Positions 15,423 to 27,559 of a stretch of DNA of 49,199 nucleotides are shown here, piece after piece. Position 1 is the stretch's first letter; each line of letters starts with the position of its first letter. Source of the DNA: Herpetosiphonaceae bacterium (lineage in GTDB: Bacteria; Chloroflexota; Chloroflexia; Chloroflexales; Herpetosiphonaceae); contig JABXJS010000277.1 of the NCBI GenBank assembly GCA_013538855.1, positions 1 through 49,199 of the forward strand, read 5' to 3'. Under the pieces are notes generated by a model. It searched no databases, was not told the DNA's origin, and saw only the letters and a list, made by a program, of their open reading frames with translations. A program made the translations under genes and the position numbers.

Positions 15423-16559
15423 ATGACCAAGCCCCAACAGATCGCCACCGTCCACATCGAGCACATCGGCACCGAGCTGTGCCTCTACGACTGGCAGCGC
15501 AAGCAGGTGCACACCCTCAACCAAACCGCCGCCGCCGTCTGGCTGCGCTGCGATGGCCAGACCAGCCCCGACCAGATCGCGCAGCAGGTCCAGGCGCTCC
15601 TCGGCGTGGCACAGGCCGAGGAGCTGGTGCAGCTCAGCCTGCGCCAGCTCGCCGCGGCCAACCTGCTCGAGCAGCCTGCGCAGCTGCTGGCACAGCGGCA
15701 GCCGCTCAACCGCCGCCAGTTCCTCAAGCTTGGCGTCGTCGCGGCGCTGCTGCCCGTGGTCTCCTCCATCGTAGCCCCAACCCCGGTCGCCGCCCAGTCG
15801 CCAAGCGGCTCGCAGACCTTTGACTTCACCGGAGCCGAGCAGCAGTTCATCGTGCCGCTGGGCGTCACCAGCGTCACCATTCAGGCATTTGGCGCGCAGG
15901 GAGGTACCCTCGCAAACGGCGTTAACGCAAGTGGTGATGGAGCTATGGTGACGGCAACCATCCTCGTCACGCCGGGAGAGACACTTTTTGTGTATGTCGG
16001 CGGCCAGGGTATCGCTGCATCCAGCGGCGTGCCTGGCGCGGGTGGGTTTAATGGTGGAGGAGCAGGCGGTTGGGCCCCTACAACGGGTGTCGGTGCTGGT
16101 GGCGGCGGTGCCTCGGATGTTCGCCAGGGCGGCAATGGCCTCAACAACCGTGTTGTCGTGGCCGGTGGTGGGGGCGGTGGTAGTGTGACAAACTTTGGGT
16201 GGGACGGAGGTTATCCAGATGGGCAGAGTGGGTTCTTTCCAGGTGATGGACAAGGTGGCACTCAGACAAATGGTGGAGCTGGTGGTGCTGGAATCGAAGG
16301 TGGGAACCCAGGAACAGCTGGAACCTTTGGATTAGGCGGCACCGGTGGTGACACGAACTTGGCAGGCATAGGCGGTGGCGGTGGCGGTGGCGGGTACTAT
16401 GGCGGTGGCGGTGGCGGAGCTGATGATGACCCCTCAACAGCACCAGATGGTGTTGGCGGCGGCGGCGGGTCGGGGTACGTCATCCCCACGGCCACGAATG
16501 TTTCGTTTGACACGGTCGGCAATCACACTGGCAACGGCCAGGTGATCATCAGCTGGTAG
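15423..16559 (+). CDS. PqqD-like domain fused via an internal Tat signal to a glycine-rich domain
   Basis: 378 aa, three parts. Residues 1-90 are PqqD-like, with the diagnostic HTLNQTAAAVWLRCDG at 30-45 and a helical second half. Residues 94-125 form an internal twin-arginine signal: NRRQFLKLG, a hydrophobic core VVAALLPVVSSIV, and a PVAAQS cleavage-like site. Residues about 130-378 begin with a beta-rich FDFTGAEQQFIVPLGVTSVTIQAFGAQGG and become strongly glycine-rich (runs of four to eight Gly, GGNG, GGYYGGGG), resembling the PF12810 glycine-rich domain of ALK/LTK-type and bacterial surface proteins, ending GQVIISW. If the Tat signal works, the PqqD part would be left in the cytoplasm as an oversized leader. 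The start follows GGAGCATGACCGT. Confidence 0.82.
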   Translation: MTKPQQIATVHIEHIGTELCLYDWQRKQVHTLNQTAAAVWLRCDGQTSPDQIAQQVQALLGVAQAEELVQLSLRQLAAANLLEQPAQLLAQRQPLNRRQFLKLGVVAALLPVVSSIVAPTPVAAQSPSGSQTFDFTGAEQQFIVPLGVTSVTIQAFGAQGGTLANGVNASGDGAMVTATILVTPGETLFVYVGGQGIAASSGVPGAGGFNGGGAGGWAPTTGVGAGGGGASDVRQGGNGLNNRVVVAGGGGGGSVTNFGWDGGYPDGQSGFFPGDGQGGTQTNGGAGGAGIEGGNPGTAGTFGLGGTGGDTNLAGIGGGGGGGGYYGGGGGGADDDPSTAPDGVGGGGGSGYVIPTATNVSFDTVGNHTGNGQVIISW

Positions 16560-16860
16560 CGGCGGGCCACGCCAGTGACGAGACGCGCCGCCTAGCCCCC
16601 CAGCTGCGTTCACGTGCTGGAGCAGATGGGGGCTGCAAACATGAAGGCGTCGGGCCGTAATCCGGCGTACATCTGCCACGGAGAGCAGGCAGGTTATGTC
16701 GATCACATCTTCGCACAGGCGGCCACAACGCACCGCGATCAGCCGGACGACGTGGAAGCAGCTATGATGATCGTTATGCGGGCTGTGAGCGGCGGCCCGC
16801 GCGAAACAAGAAGCACGGGGCATGGCGTGACCCATGCCCCGTGCGAGTGCCGAGCATACG
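16560..16860. other. 301-bp intergenic region between convergent genes
   Basis: No credible gene. An open plus frame from 16614 lacks homology and a ribosome site. The only clear element is the hairpin at 16813-16844. Confidence 0.5.
16813..16844. terminator. Bidirectional terminator hairpin
   Basis: GCACGGGGCATGG (16813-16825) and CCATGCCCCGTGC (16832-16844) form a perfect 13-bp stem with a 6-nt loop. It is 17 bp beyond the stop of the minus-strand Asp-box gene and about 250 bp beyond the plus-strand PqqD fusion, so it may serve both. Confidence 0.75.
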
Positions 16861-19800
16861 CTAGCGCATCCAGAATAGAAATGTTTTCAGCTCAGGATGC
16901 TGTGCCACCACAGCGCTCGACTTGAGGAGCAGTGGAATGTAGAGCCGGTGACCGGTTGTTGTTGGCGTGATCTCTACCACAACGGTCGCAGATTGACTGC
17001 TCACGCTGTTCGTCGCAGTGACGGTGGCTGTGTAGCTGCCGACTGCGCCGTACACGTGCGTCGGCGTCGCGCCGCTGCCGCTGGTTCCATCGCCGAAGCT
17101 CCACGTGTACGTTACGCTGCTGCCGCTGCTCAGCGTCGCCGTCAGCTGCGTCGTTGTCCCCAGCACGTCGGGGCTGCTGCTGCTGGCCGCCAGCCCGCTG
17201 ATCGGCGCATCCACGATCTCCACCTGCGTGCTCGCGCTGCTGCTGCCCGCGCTGTTCGTCGCAGTGACGGTGGCTGTGTAGCTGCCGACTGCACCGTACA
17301 CGTGCGTCGGCGTCGCGCCGCTGCCGCTGCTCCCGTCGCCGAAGCTCCACGTGTACGTCACACTGCTGCCGCTGCTCAGCGTTGCCGTCAGCTGCGTCGT
17401 TGTCCCAAGCACATCGGGGCTGCTGCTGCTGGCCGCCAGGGCGCTGATCGGCGCATCGGTGATCTGGACCACGGCTGTGCTGCTATTGTTTTCGAGGTTC
17501 GGATCGTCGTTTGTGCTACCGATCGTTGCTGTATTCGTGAGCGGCTCGAGCGCAGCAGCATCCGAGAGCATACCGGTGATCGTGATCAGCCCACCGCTGC
17601 CTGGCGCTAGGTCGGCGACGCTCCAGCGGTAGGCGAGACCGCCCAGCGACGTGATCACCGCACCGCTGCTGGCGTACTGCGGATTAGTCAGCTCCAGCGG
17701 CAGCGTATCGGTGATCAACACATTCGTGGCCGTAAACGGCCCGGTGTTGCTGTAGGCAAGCGTGTATGTAATTGGTGCGCCAGGGAACGCCTGATCAACC
17801 GCCGCCTGCTTGAGCAGCGCGACATCAGCGGGAGCATTCAGCAGCGTACATCCACTGCTGACCGGCTGAACGAGGCGCATAACCACATTATCTACTGCAA
17901 CGCCACAGGGCGCGGCCATGCCCGAGGCTGTGCAGTCGGCCGAGCCATCCTCGGTGTACTCAAAGCGCAGCTGCACGCTGCGGCCAGCCATGCCTGTGCC
18001 AGGGAAGCGCATCCGCACATGGATCACGCCGTTCGAGTCGCCAGCCCACACGGACATATCTTGGAAGTATGATGTGTTACTGCTGCGCGGCAGATGGCGC
18101 GGGAAGTGATTGATTGCCCCGGTGGTCAGCTCCTCAGCGAATGCCTCGGCCAGCACCGAGCGCAGGGTTGCGCCGGTGGTTAAATCCGTGAGGCGCACTG
18201 TCAGCCCATCGTAGGCGAGCACCTGTTGCACGAGGTCGATCTCGGTGCGGTATGCGATATTAAAGTCTAGCGTTACATAGGGGACAGCTGGGCCAGATAC
18301 ACCAGGAATGTTAATTGCTGGCGAGAACAGCCGCATAAACTTTGTGGTGGTCTGGTTCGGATGAAAGGCCGCCTGGGAGCCGGTAAAGGTCGCGTTGGTG
18401 ACCCAGGGCACGTTGGAGCCACCGCCGAAGTTCGAGGACCAGCCAGCTGGGAGCGCTGGCACCGTCACAGACTCGAAGTCCTCGCTGAGCAAGGTGGTGC
18501 TTGCATCAGGTGTGCCAACGCGCATGCGATAGGGCAGCTCGATCGTGCCCTGGTCTGTGCTCACACTCAGAAGCAGCTCAACCGCGCTGCCAGGGGCGAC
18601 CTGCGGCCCCACATAGACCTGGAATGGCTCGACGTTGCTGACACTCGTGAGCGGCGCAATATCGGCGTAGAGCTGGCTGGAGTTGTAGACAGTCACGCCA
18701 GGTGTTGCGGATGTCAGCGTTGCTTGGACACTGGTATAGGTGGTTGGCGCGTTGTTAGGGTTGCCAACGTAGTTTTCGAGCGCAACAGTTAGCCCGGCAA
18801 GCTCGCCAGGATCAATCAGGCCATTGCTGCTGGCGACACAAAACAGCTCGCTGGTGCTGACTGTGCCCAGGCGCAAGGCAGCGACTGTTGTCGTATTACT
18901 GAGCGCATCGTAGTAGACATCGGGTGCAAACAGCTGCGTTCCTGCTGTAGGCTGCTGGCCTTCATCAAACTGCACCTCTGGTGGATTCCACGCGGTCACA
19001 GTATGGAGTGTGCCTGCCTGAGCGACCGTCTGCTGATAATCGCCGACATTTGGCTGACTGGTATCGTTGCCGAAGCCAGCCCGGAAAGGCCGATCAAACA
19101 GCGGCGTCGGCGGACTCCAGGTTGCGCCGCTGTCGGTGGAGAACGTGTGCATCAGCTCGGTTGTATCGCCGGTTGCAACAGGATCTTGGTCGTACCAGAT
19201 CACGTGCACACGGTGGGTGCTTTGATCGACCGTAACCCATGGATAAAACTGGGCGCGGTCCTGGCCTGGATTGCTGTTGATCAGGATCGGTGTGCCAGAA
19301 GTTGGCGCACCAATGAACGTCCGCAGGGCAATGTCGCCCTCACCGACGGAGTTATTCGACTGGTAAACGACGTAGACCCGTCCGCTGGTATAGTCGATCG
19401 CCATCGACGGCGAGGTGTTGACGCGATCCACACCGAGGATTTGATCCTCGGCGGCAAAAGCGTTCGCTGTGAGCGTGATCGCTGGCTGCCATGTCTGACC
19501 ACCATCGAGCGAGCGGATAGCGCCAATCGCCCGCGTATTGCCGCTATTGCTGATGCGCCACGTGACATAGACCTGCGATGTGGCGTTGTCGGTGCCAGGC
19601 AGAAAGCGCGGCACGGAGGACTGCACCCCGCCGCCAGCTGCGGCAGTGGTCAAGGTCGCGGCTGGCGACCACGTCTGACCGCCATCGTCGGAGTAGCTGG
19701 CTAAGATTTTGGTTGTGCTCGCGCTAAACTGCGTCCAGGTCATCATGATGCGGCCAGTGACAGGATTCACATCGATAAACTCTTTGTCTGCCGACTGACC

Positions 19801-20538
19801 GCTGATAAACGCCGGGGTGACCTGGAACGGGCCATTCCACACGCTGCCATCAGCATTGGATACATGCACGCTCATGCCCTGCACGCCATCTGAGCCGCGC
19901 ACCAGAATCGAGGCGTAGATAAAGCGGTCGTTGACCGGATCGTACTTGACATCCGGATCGCCGAAGAGCTGATCTGAGCCTGTCACAGGCAGACGACCAG
20001 CGCCACCTGGCCCCACCGGCACCTCGGCCCATGTCGCGCCGCCATCGGTTGAGCGCGCGATGCCGGACAGCGTTACAGGCGTGCCGCTAAAGCCGCGCGC
20101 ATCGTTGTAGCCTGCGATCAGCACGCTGCCATCAGCGTTGATCGCAATCGAGGTCTCGCTTTGTGCGCCCATAGCGTTCGCGCTGTGCACACGCACATCA
20201 GTGCCGCCCACTGTGGTTGGCACACGTGGCCAGCGTGGTGCTGTGCGCACCGCAGGAGCCAGATCAGGATCACCATTTTCAAGCACACCAGCGGCAAGCG
20301 CGCCCATCGGTGACATCTCAGCCGCCCAGCGCTCGCGGAGCGTCTGCGGCTGCTTGCTGCGCCAGTAGGCTAGCTCCGCTGGCGATAGCTGGCGAGCAGG
20401 CGCTAAGCCATCATCACGCGCAGGCGGCGATGCCGCAACCGGCGCTGTAGGCGGTGCAGCGACAAGCATCCAGCTGAGCAGGAGGAGCAGCGCGGAGAGC
20501 AGACGGGGCCAACGAGCAGGTCCGAATGATAGGTGCAT
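16861..20538 (-). CDS. Large secreted protein: Asp-box propeller, DUF11, two PKD domains
   Basis: 1225 aa. Signal peptide at 1-37 (LLSALLLLLSWMLVAA). Residues about 100-520 look like a sialidase/BNR-type beta-propeller with four Asp boxes: STDGGATW (~162), SDDGGQTW (~283), SLDGGQTW (~341), STDSGATW (~465). A jelly-roll-like module follows (LSEDFESVTVPALPAGWSSN, about 690-890), then a DUF11 repeat (ALLKQAAVDQAFPGAPITYTL, 905-1024) and two nearly identical 82-residue PKD domains (1027-1190, TYTWSFGDG...HVYGAVGSYTATVTATNS). The end has RLYIPLLLKSS. Glycan hydrolase residues are not evident, so binding or adhesion is as likely as catalysis. The start at 20538 has AAAAGGAGCATGT upstream. Monocistronic, with a terminator. 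Confidence 0.88.
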   Translation of the reverse strand: MHLSFGPARWPRLLSALLLLLSWMLVAAPPTAPVAASPPARDDGLAPARQLSPAELAYWRSKQPQTLRERWAAEMSPMGALAAGVLENGDPDLAPAVRTAPRWPRVPTTVGGTDVRVHSANAMGAQSETSIAINADGSVLIAGYNDARGFSGTPVTLSGIARSTDGGATWAEVPVGPGGAGRLPVTGSDQLFGDPDVKYDPVNDRFIYASILVRGSDGVQGMSVHVSNADGSVWNGPFQVTPAFISGQSADKEFIDVNPVTGRIMMTWTQFSASTTKILASYSDDGGQTWSPAATLTTAAAGGGVQSSVPRFLPGTDNATSQVYVTWRISNSGNTRAIGAIRSLDGGQTWQPAITLTANAFAAEDQILGVDRVNTSPSMAIDYTSGRVYVVYQSNNSVGEGDIALRTFIGAPTSGTPILINSNPGQDRAQFYPWVTVDQSTHRVHVIWYDQDPVATGDTTELMHTFSTDSGATWSPPTPLFDRPFRAGFGNDTSQPNVGDYQQTVAQAGTLHTVTAWNPPEVQFDEGQQPTAGTQLFAPDVYYDALSNTTTVAALRLGTVSTSELFCVASSNGLIDPGELAGLTVALENYVGNPNNAPTTYTSVQATLTSATPGVTVYNSSQLYADIAPLTSVSNVEPFQVYVGPQVAPGSAVELLLSVSTDQGTIELPYRMRVGTPDASTTLLSEDFESVTVPALPAGWSSNFGGGSNVPWVTNATFTGSQAAFHPNQTTTKFMRLFSPAINIPGVSGPAVPYVTLDFNIAYRTEIDLVQQVLAYDGLTVRLTDLTTGATLRSVLAEAFAEELTTGAINHFPRHLPRSSNTSYFQDMSVWAGDSNGVIHVRMRFPGTGMAGRSVQLRFEYTEDGSADCTASGMAAPCGVAVDNVVMRLVQPVSSGCTLLNAPADVALLKQAAVDQAFPGAPITYTLAYSNTGPFTATNVLITDTLPLELTNPQYASSGAVITSLGGLAYRWSVADLAPGSGGLITITGMLSDAAALEPLTNTATIGSTNDDPNLENNSSTAVVQITDAPISALAASSSSPDVLGTTTQLTATLSSGSSVTYTWSFGDGSSGSGATPTHVYGAVGSYTATVTATNSAGSSSASTQVEIVDAPISGLAASSSSPDVLGTTTQLTATLSSGSSVTYTWSFGDGTSGSGATPTHVYGAVGSYTATVTATNSVSSQSATVVVEITPTTTGHRLYIPLLLKSSAVVAQHPELKTFLFWMR
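16999..17490 (-). repeat. Two tandem 246-bp repeats encoding PKD domains
   Basis: Sequence from about 16999-17244 is repeated at 17245-17490 with a 246-bp (82-codon) offset and only scattered substitutions, many silent. This implies a recent duplication or gene conversion within the gene. Confidence 0.85.
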
Positions 20539-21111
20539 ACATGCTCCTTTTTCGATGTGGGGCAATGGAGTAGCACTGAGTATACAGAGCGCGAAACAGC
20601 TTGGCTAGGGTGATTTAGTCCGGACGCTCGCACGGACCAGCCTCATGTTGCGCCACCTACACGTAGAAGCAGCGTGCGGCGGTCGCTGCAGTGCAACAGC
20701 ACAGCGCTGGTCGCGCGGCCCAATTGCCCTCGATCACTCACGCCGCGACGTTGCGCTTTGCGCCGCATGCTGGCCGCACCCCATCCTCCGTCGCACCGTT
20801 AGATCGGTGTGGTCTGAACAACAGGGTAATAGATGGTAGTCGCGTGGTTCACCGGCGCAGGCTTGGCAGCGTAGCGCAGGCAGCGCAGATCAGCGGTTTG
20901 GATGTAGGTACGGATATTCAGCCTTGCGACCGATTTATAACTAACGTTAGTTACGTTACACTCGATAGTATCGCTTGGAACGTGGAGCGAGCCGGACGCA
21001 GGCGCTCCACCACGGCCACCGACGCTCCTACACGCCTCCGACAGTACAGCACAAGGCACTGCGCGTGGCCGACCGACCAGGGAGCATTTTTATGGAAAAC
21101 AAGGAGTCATG
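20539..21111. other. 573-bp divergent intergenic region
   Basis: The gap between the Asp-box gene (minus) and the serine hydrolase (plus) must hold both promoters. It contains one striking element, a perfect 16-bp palindrome at 20938-20953, and a possible 6-codon leader ORF just before the hydrolase. Nothing else was recognised. Confidence 0.5.
20938..20953. promoter_or_regulatory. Perfect palindromic operator, TetR-type
   Basis: TAACTAACGTTAGTTA is a perfect 16-bp palindrome in an AT-rich pocket about 160 bp upstream of the serine hydrolase and 385 bp upstream of the Asp-box gene. Size and symmetry fit a TetR/AcrR-like dimer. No TetR gene lies in the window, so the regulator would be encoded elsewhere. 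Confidence 0.5.
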
Positions 21112-21112
21112 A
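21092..21112 (+). CDS. Possible 6-codon leader peptide (MENKES) overlapping the hydrolase start
   Basis: ATG at 21092 with GGGAG seven nt upstream reads six codons and stops at TGA 21110-21112, overlapping the hydrolase start region. Its codons 4-5 are the hydrolase Shine-Dalgarno (AAGGAG). Too short for any homology argument. Confidence 0.25.
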   Translation: MENKES

Positions 21113-22350
21113 TGACCGAACAGCACCCACAGACGGCAGCGGAGCTAGGGCTGATGCGCGGCTTCCCGCCGGAGCCAGCAGGCCAGGTGACACGGGCCAA
21201 CCAGCTTATCAGCCCCTACAACCGCTGGAGCTTCCAGCACGAGACCACGCTCAACTGCGCTGCCGACGTGTGGCGCGGCAGCGGGCCAGTCGCCGCGCTC
21301 GAGTACGATCTGCGCGATCTCGACGCGTTCATCTGCCGCAGCCGCATGGGCCACGAGTTCAGCTTCGGCACGATGGTTGCGCAGAGCTACACCGACGGCA
21401 TCGTCGTGCTGCACGGCGGCGCGATCATCTACGAGCGCTATCTGAACGGCATGCAGCCGCACACGCGCCACGCCTGGGCCTCCGGCTCCAAGTCCGTCAC
21501 CGGCACGCTGGCCGCGCTGCTCATCCACGCGGGCGTGATCGACGCCGACGCGCTGATCAGCGACTATCTGCCAGAGCTGCGCGACAGCGGCTTTGCCGGC
21601 GCAACCGTGCGCCACGCGCTCGACATGACCAGCGCCATCACGTTCAACGACGACTACGGCGACGCGGCGGCGGACACCTGGCGCTATAGCGTGGCACTGG
21701 GCATTTTGCCACCAAGCGCGGACTACAGCGGGCCACCATCAATCTACAGCTACCTGCCAACGATTAAGGCCGCCGGGCCGCACGGCCAGCGCTTCGCCTA
21801 CGTCACGCCCAACAGCGACGTGCTGGGCTGGATCATCAGGCGCGTGCTCAACCAGCCGCTGGCCGAGGTGCTGCAGGAGCGCATCTGGTCGCGCATGGGC
21901 GCAGAGCGCGACGCGGCCTGGCTGGTCGACTCTGCCACCGCCGAGTCGGCGGGGTCGGGCTTGGTCAGCACACTGCGCGATATGGCGCGCTTTGGGCAGC
22001 TGCTGCTGCAGCGCGGCCACTTCAACCAGCAGCAGATCCTGCCTGCCGCTGTCGTGGATGCCATCACCGCCGGGGGCGACCGCACAGCCTTTGCCAACGG
22101 CCCAGCCGCCAACCCTAGCAACGTCGGCTGGTCGTACCACGCGCAGTGGTGGCACACCCACAACGCCGCGGGGCTGTATATGGGCCTTGGCTACGCCGGG
22201 CAGATTCTGGCGATTGCGCCAGCCGCGCAGCTCGTGATCGCCAAGTTCAGCTCGTATCCCGCGCCAGCGGCAGCAGGAGCCGAGTTTATGCAGGCGTTCG
22301 TGGCAATCATGGGCCTTGCACGGGCGCTGGCAGCTGGCACGGCGCTATGA
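21112..22350 (+). CDS. Serine hydrolase, class C beta-lactamase fold (NylB-like)
   Basis: 412 aa. The catalytic SxxK is Ser124-Gly-Ser-Lys127 in WASGSKSVTG. The tyrosine motif is in FAYVTPNSDVLGWIIRRVL, which resembles the YxxxN form of 6-aminohexanoate-dimer hydrolases rather than the YxN of AmpC. No signal peptide is present, as in NylB and unlike periplasmic beta-lactamases. It likely hydrolyses an amide or ester in the cytoplasm; natural substrate unknown. Two adjacent ATGs (21109, 21112) are possible; AAGGAG at 21101-21106 gives better spacing for 21112. Upstream are the 16-bp palindrome and a possible leader ORF; downstream is a hairpin terminator. Confidence 0.88.
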   Translation: MTEQHPQTAAELGLMRGFPPEPAGQVTRANQLISPYNRWSFQHETTLNCAADVWRGSGPVAALEYDLRDLDAFICRSRMGHEFSFGTMVAQSYTDGIVVLHGGAIIYERYLNGMQPHTRHAWASGSKSVTGTLAALLIHAGVIDADALISDYLPELRDSGFAGATVRHALDMTSAITFNDDYGDAAADTWRYSVALGILPPSADYSGPPSIYSYLPTIKAAGPHGQRFAYVTPNSDVLGWIIRRVLNQPLAEVLQERIWSRMGAERDAAWLVDSATAESAGSGLVSTLRDMARFGQLLLQRGHFNQQQILPAAVVDAITAGGDRTAFANGPAANPSNVGWSYHAQWWHTHNAAGLYMGLGYAGQILAIAPAAQLVIAKFSSYPAPAAAGAEFMQAFVAIMGLARALAAGTAL

Positions 22351-22390
22351 TGATCACGTAGCGCCAGCGCACAGCGCGCTGATCCACACA

Positions 22391-22420
22391 CGAGCGCCAC
22401 ACCGCACGGAGTGGCGCTCG
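22391..22420 (+). terminator. Hairpin terminator after the serine hydrolase
   Basis: CGAGCGCCAC and GTGGCGCTCG form a perfect 10-bp stem with a 10-nt loop, 40 bp after the hydrolase stop and 100 bp before the sensor kinase gene. Confidence 0.65.
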
Positions 22421-22450
22421 CTGCACCTCGAACGTTAGGAGCGGCATAGC

Positions 22451-22479
22451 TTCATCACCGCCGCTGAATATGCTATCAT
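22451..22479 (+). promoter_or_regulatory. Possible promoter of the sensor kinase operon
   Basis: TTCATC, a 17-bp spacer and TATCAT, 42 bp before the kinase start. The -10 box is good, the -35 weak. Confidence 0.35.
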
Positions 22480-22520
22480 AGCCACATCTGCACTCACACC
22501 TTCAATGAAAGCGGCGTTCC

Positions 22521-26567
<4,047 letters not shown>

Positions 26568-26578
26568 GGAATAGCGCT

Positions 26579-27559
26579 ATGTCCGACCAAGCACCAGAGT
26601 CGACCATTCTGATTGTCGATGATGATATTGTCAACCTCAAGCTCGCCGTTGAGTGCCTCGACGATCTCGGGGTCAAGCTCTTGACCGCCCGCGATGGCCG
26701 CACCGCCATCGAGCGCGCGCACATCGCCCAGCCCGACTTGATTCTGCTCGATGTGCAAATGCCCGGCATCGACGGCTTCGAGACCTGCCGTCAGCTCAAG
26801 GCCGCGCCATCGACGCAGGCCATCCCGGTGATTTTCATGACCGCGCTCAACAGCATCGATGACAAACTGCGCGGCTTTGAGGTCGGCGGCGTTGACTATA
26901 TCCCCAAGCCGGTGCAGCTGGCAGAGCTGCACGCGCGCGTCAAGACACACCTGGCGCTCTATCAGCTCCAGAAGGCGCTCCAGTCCGAGATCCACGAGCG
27001 CAAGCAGGCCGAGGCCGCCCTCTTCAAGGCCAATCAGGAGCTGCAGCGGCTCGCCGTTCTGGATGGGCTGACGCAGGTGGCCAATCGCCGCCGCTTCGAT
27101 CAGTATCTGCACAACCGCTGGCGCGAGGCCACCGCCCAGCCGCTGAGCATTATTCTGTGCGATATCGACTTCTTCAAGCGCTACAACGACACCTACGGCC
27201 ATGTCGCCGGCGATCTATGTATTCAGCAGATCGCCCGCAGCATCAGCCGCGCCGTGAGCCGCGAGCAGGCGCTGGTGGCGCGCTACGGCGGCGAGGAGTT
27301 TGCGGTTGTCCTGCCAGCGACCACCCTCAGCGAGGCACGCACAGTCGCCGAGGCCATCCAGCGCGAGGTGGCGGCACTCCGGCTGGCCCATGCCGCCAGC
27401 GCCGCGAGCAGCGTTGTCACCCTCAGCCTCGGCATCGCCTGTCTCCACCCCAGCCCCCAGCAGGAGCCATCGAGCCTCGTCGCCGCCGCCGACGCCGCGC
27501 TCTACCGCGCCAAAGAGCACGGCCGCAACCGCATCGAGGTCGAGCAAGCAGCACCCTAG
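26579..27559 (+). CDS. Response regulator diguanylate cyclase (REC-GGDEF)
   Basis: 326 aa. Receiver at about 8-125 with Asp58 in LILLDVQMPG and the Lys of YIPKPV. A coiled-coil linker (SEIHERKQAEAALFKANQELQRL) joins it to a GGDEF domain with DIDFFKRYNDTYGHVAGD and an intact GGEEF at 237-241. It should make cyclic di-GMP when phosphorylated. The inhibitory I-site just upstream reads REQA instead of RxxD, so product inhibition may be lost. The 11-bp gap behind the hybrid kinase and the GAGGAAT ribosome site indicate co-transcription. Confidence 0.93.
   Translation: MSDQAPESTILIVDDDIVNLKLAVECLDDLGVKLLTARDGRTAIERAHIAQPDLILLDVQMPGIDGFETCRQLKAAPSTQAIPVIFMTALNSIDDKLRGFEVGGVDYIPKPVQLAELHARVKTHLALYQLQKALQSEIHERKQAEAALFKANQELQRLAVLDGLTQVANRRRFDQYLHNRWREATAQPLSIILCDIDFFKRYNDTYGHVAGDLCIQQIARSISRAVSREQALVARYGGEEFAVVLPATTLSEARTVAEAIQREVAALRLAHAASAASSVVTLSLGIACLHPSPQQEPSSLVAAADAALYRAKEHGRNRIEVEQAAP

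Noticed and set aside
15900-16440. Glycine-rich repeats as a thiazole/oxazole-type RiPP core
   Set aside because: The region has few Cys or Ser between the glycines and no YcaO or cyclodehydratase gene nearby; a structural glycine-rich surface domain fits better.
16614-16925. Plus-strand open frame of 103 codons after the PqqD fusion
   Set aside because: It crosses the terminator hairpin and the end of the Asp-box gene and has no homology signal.
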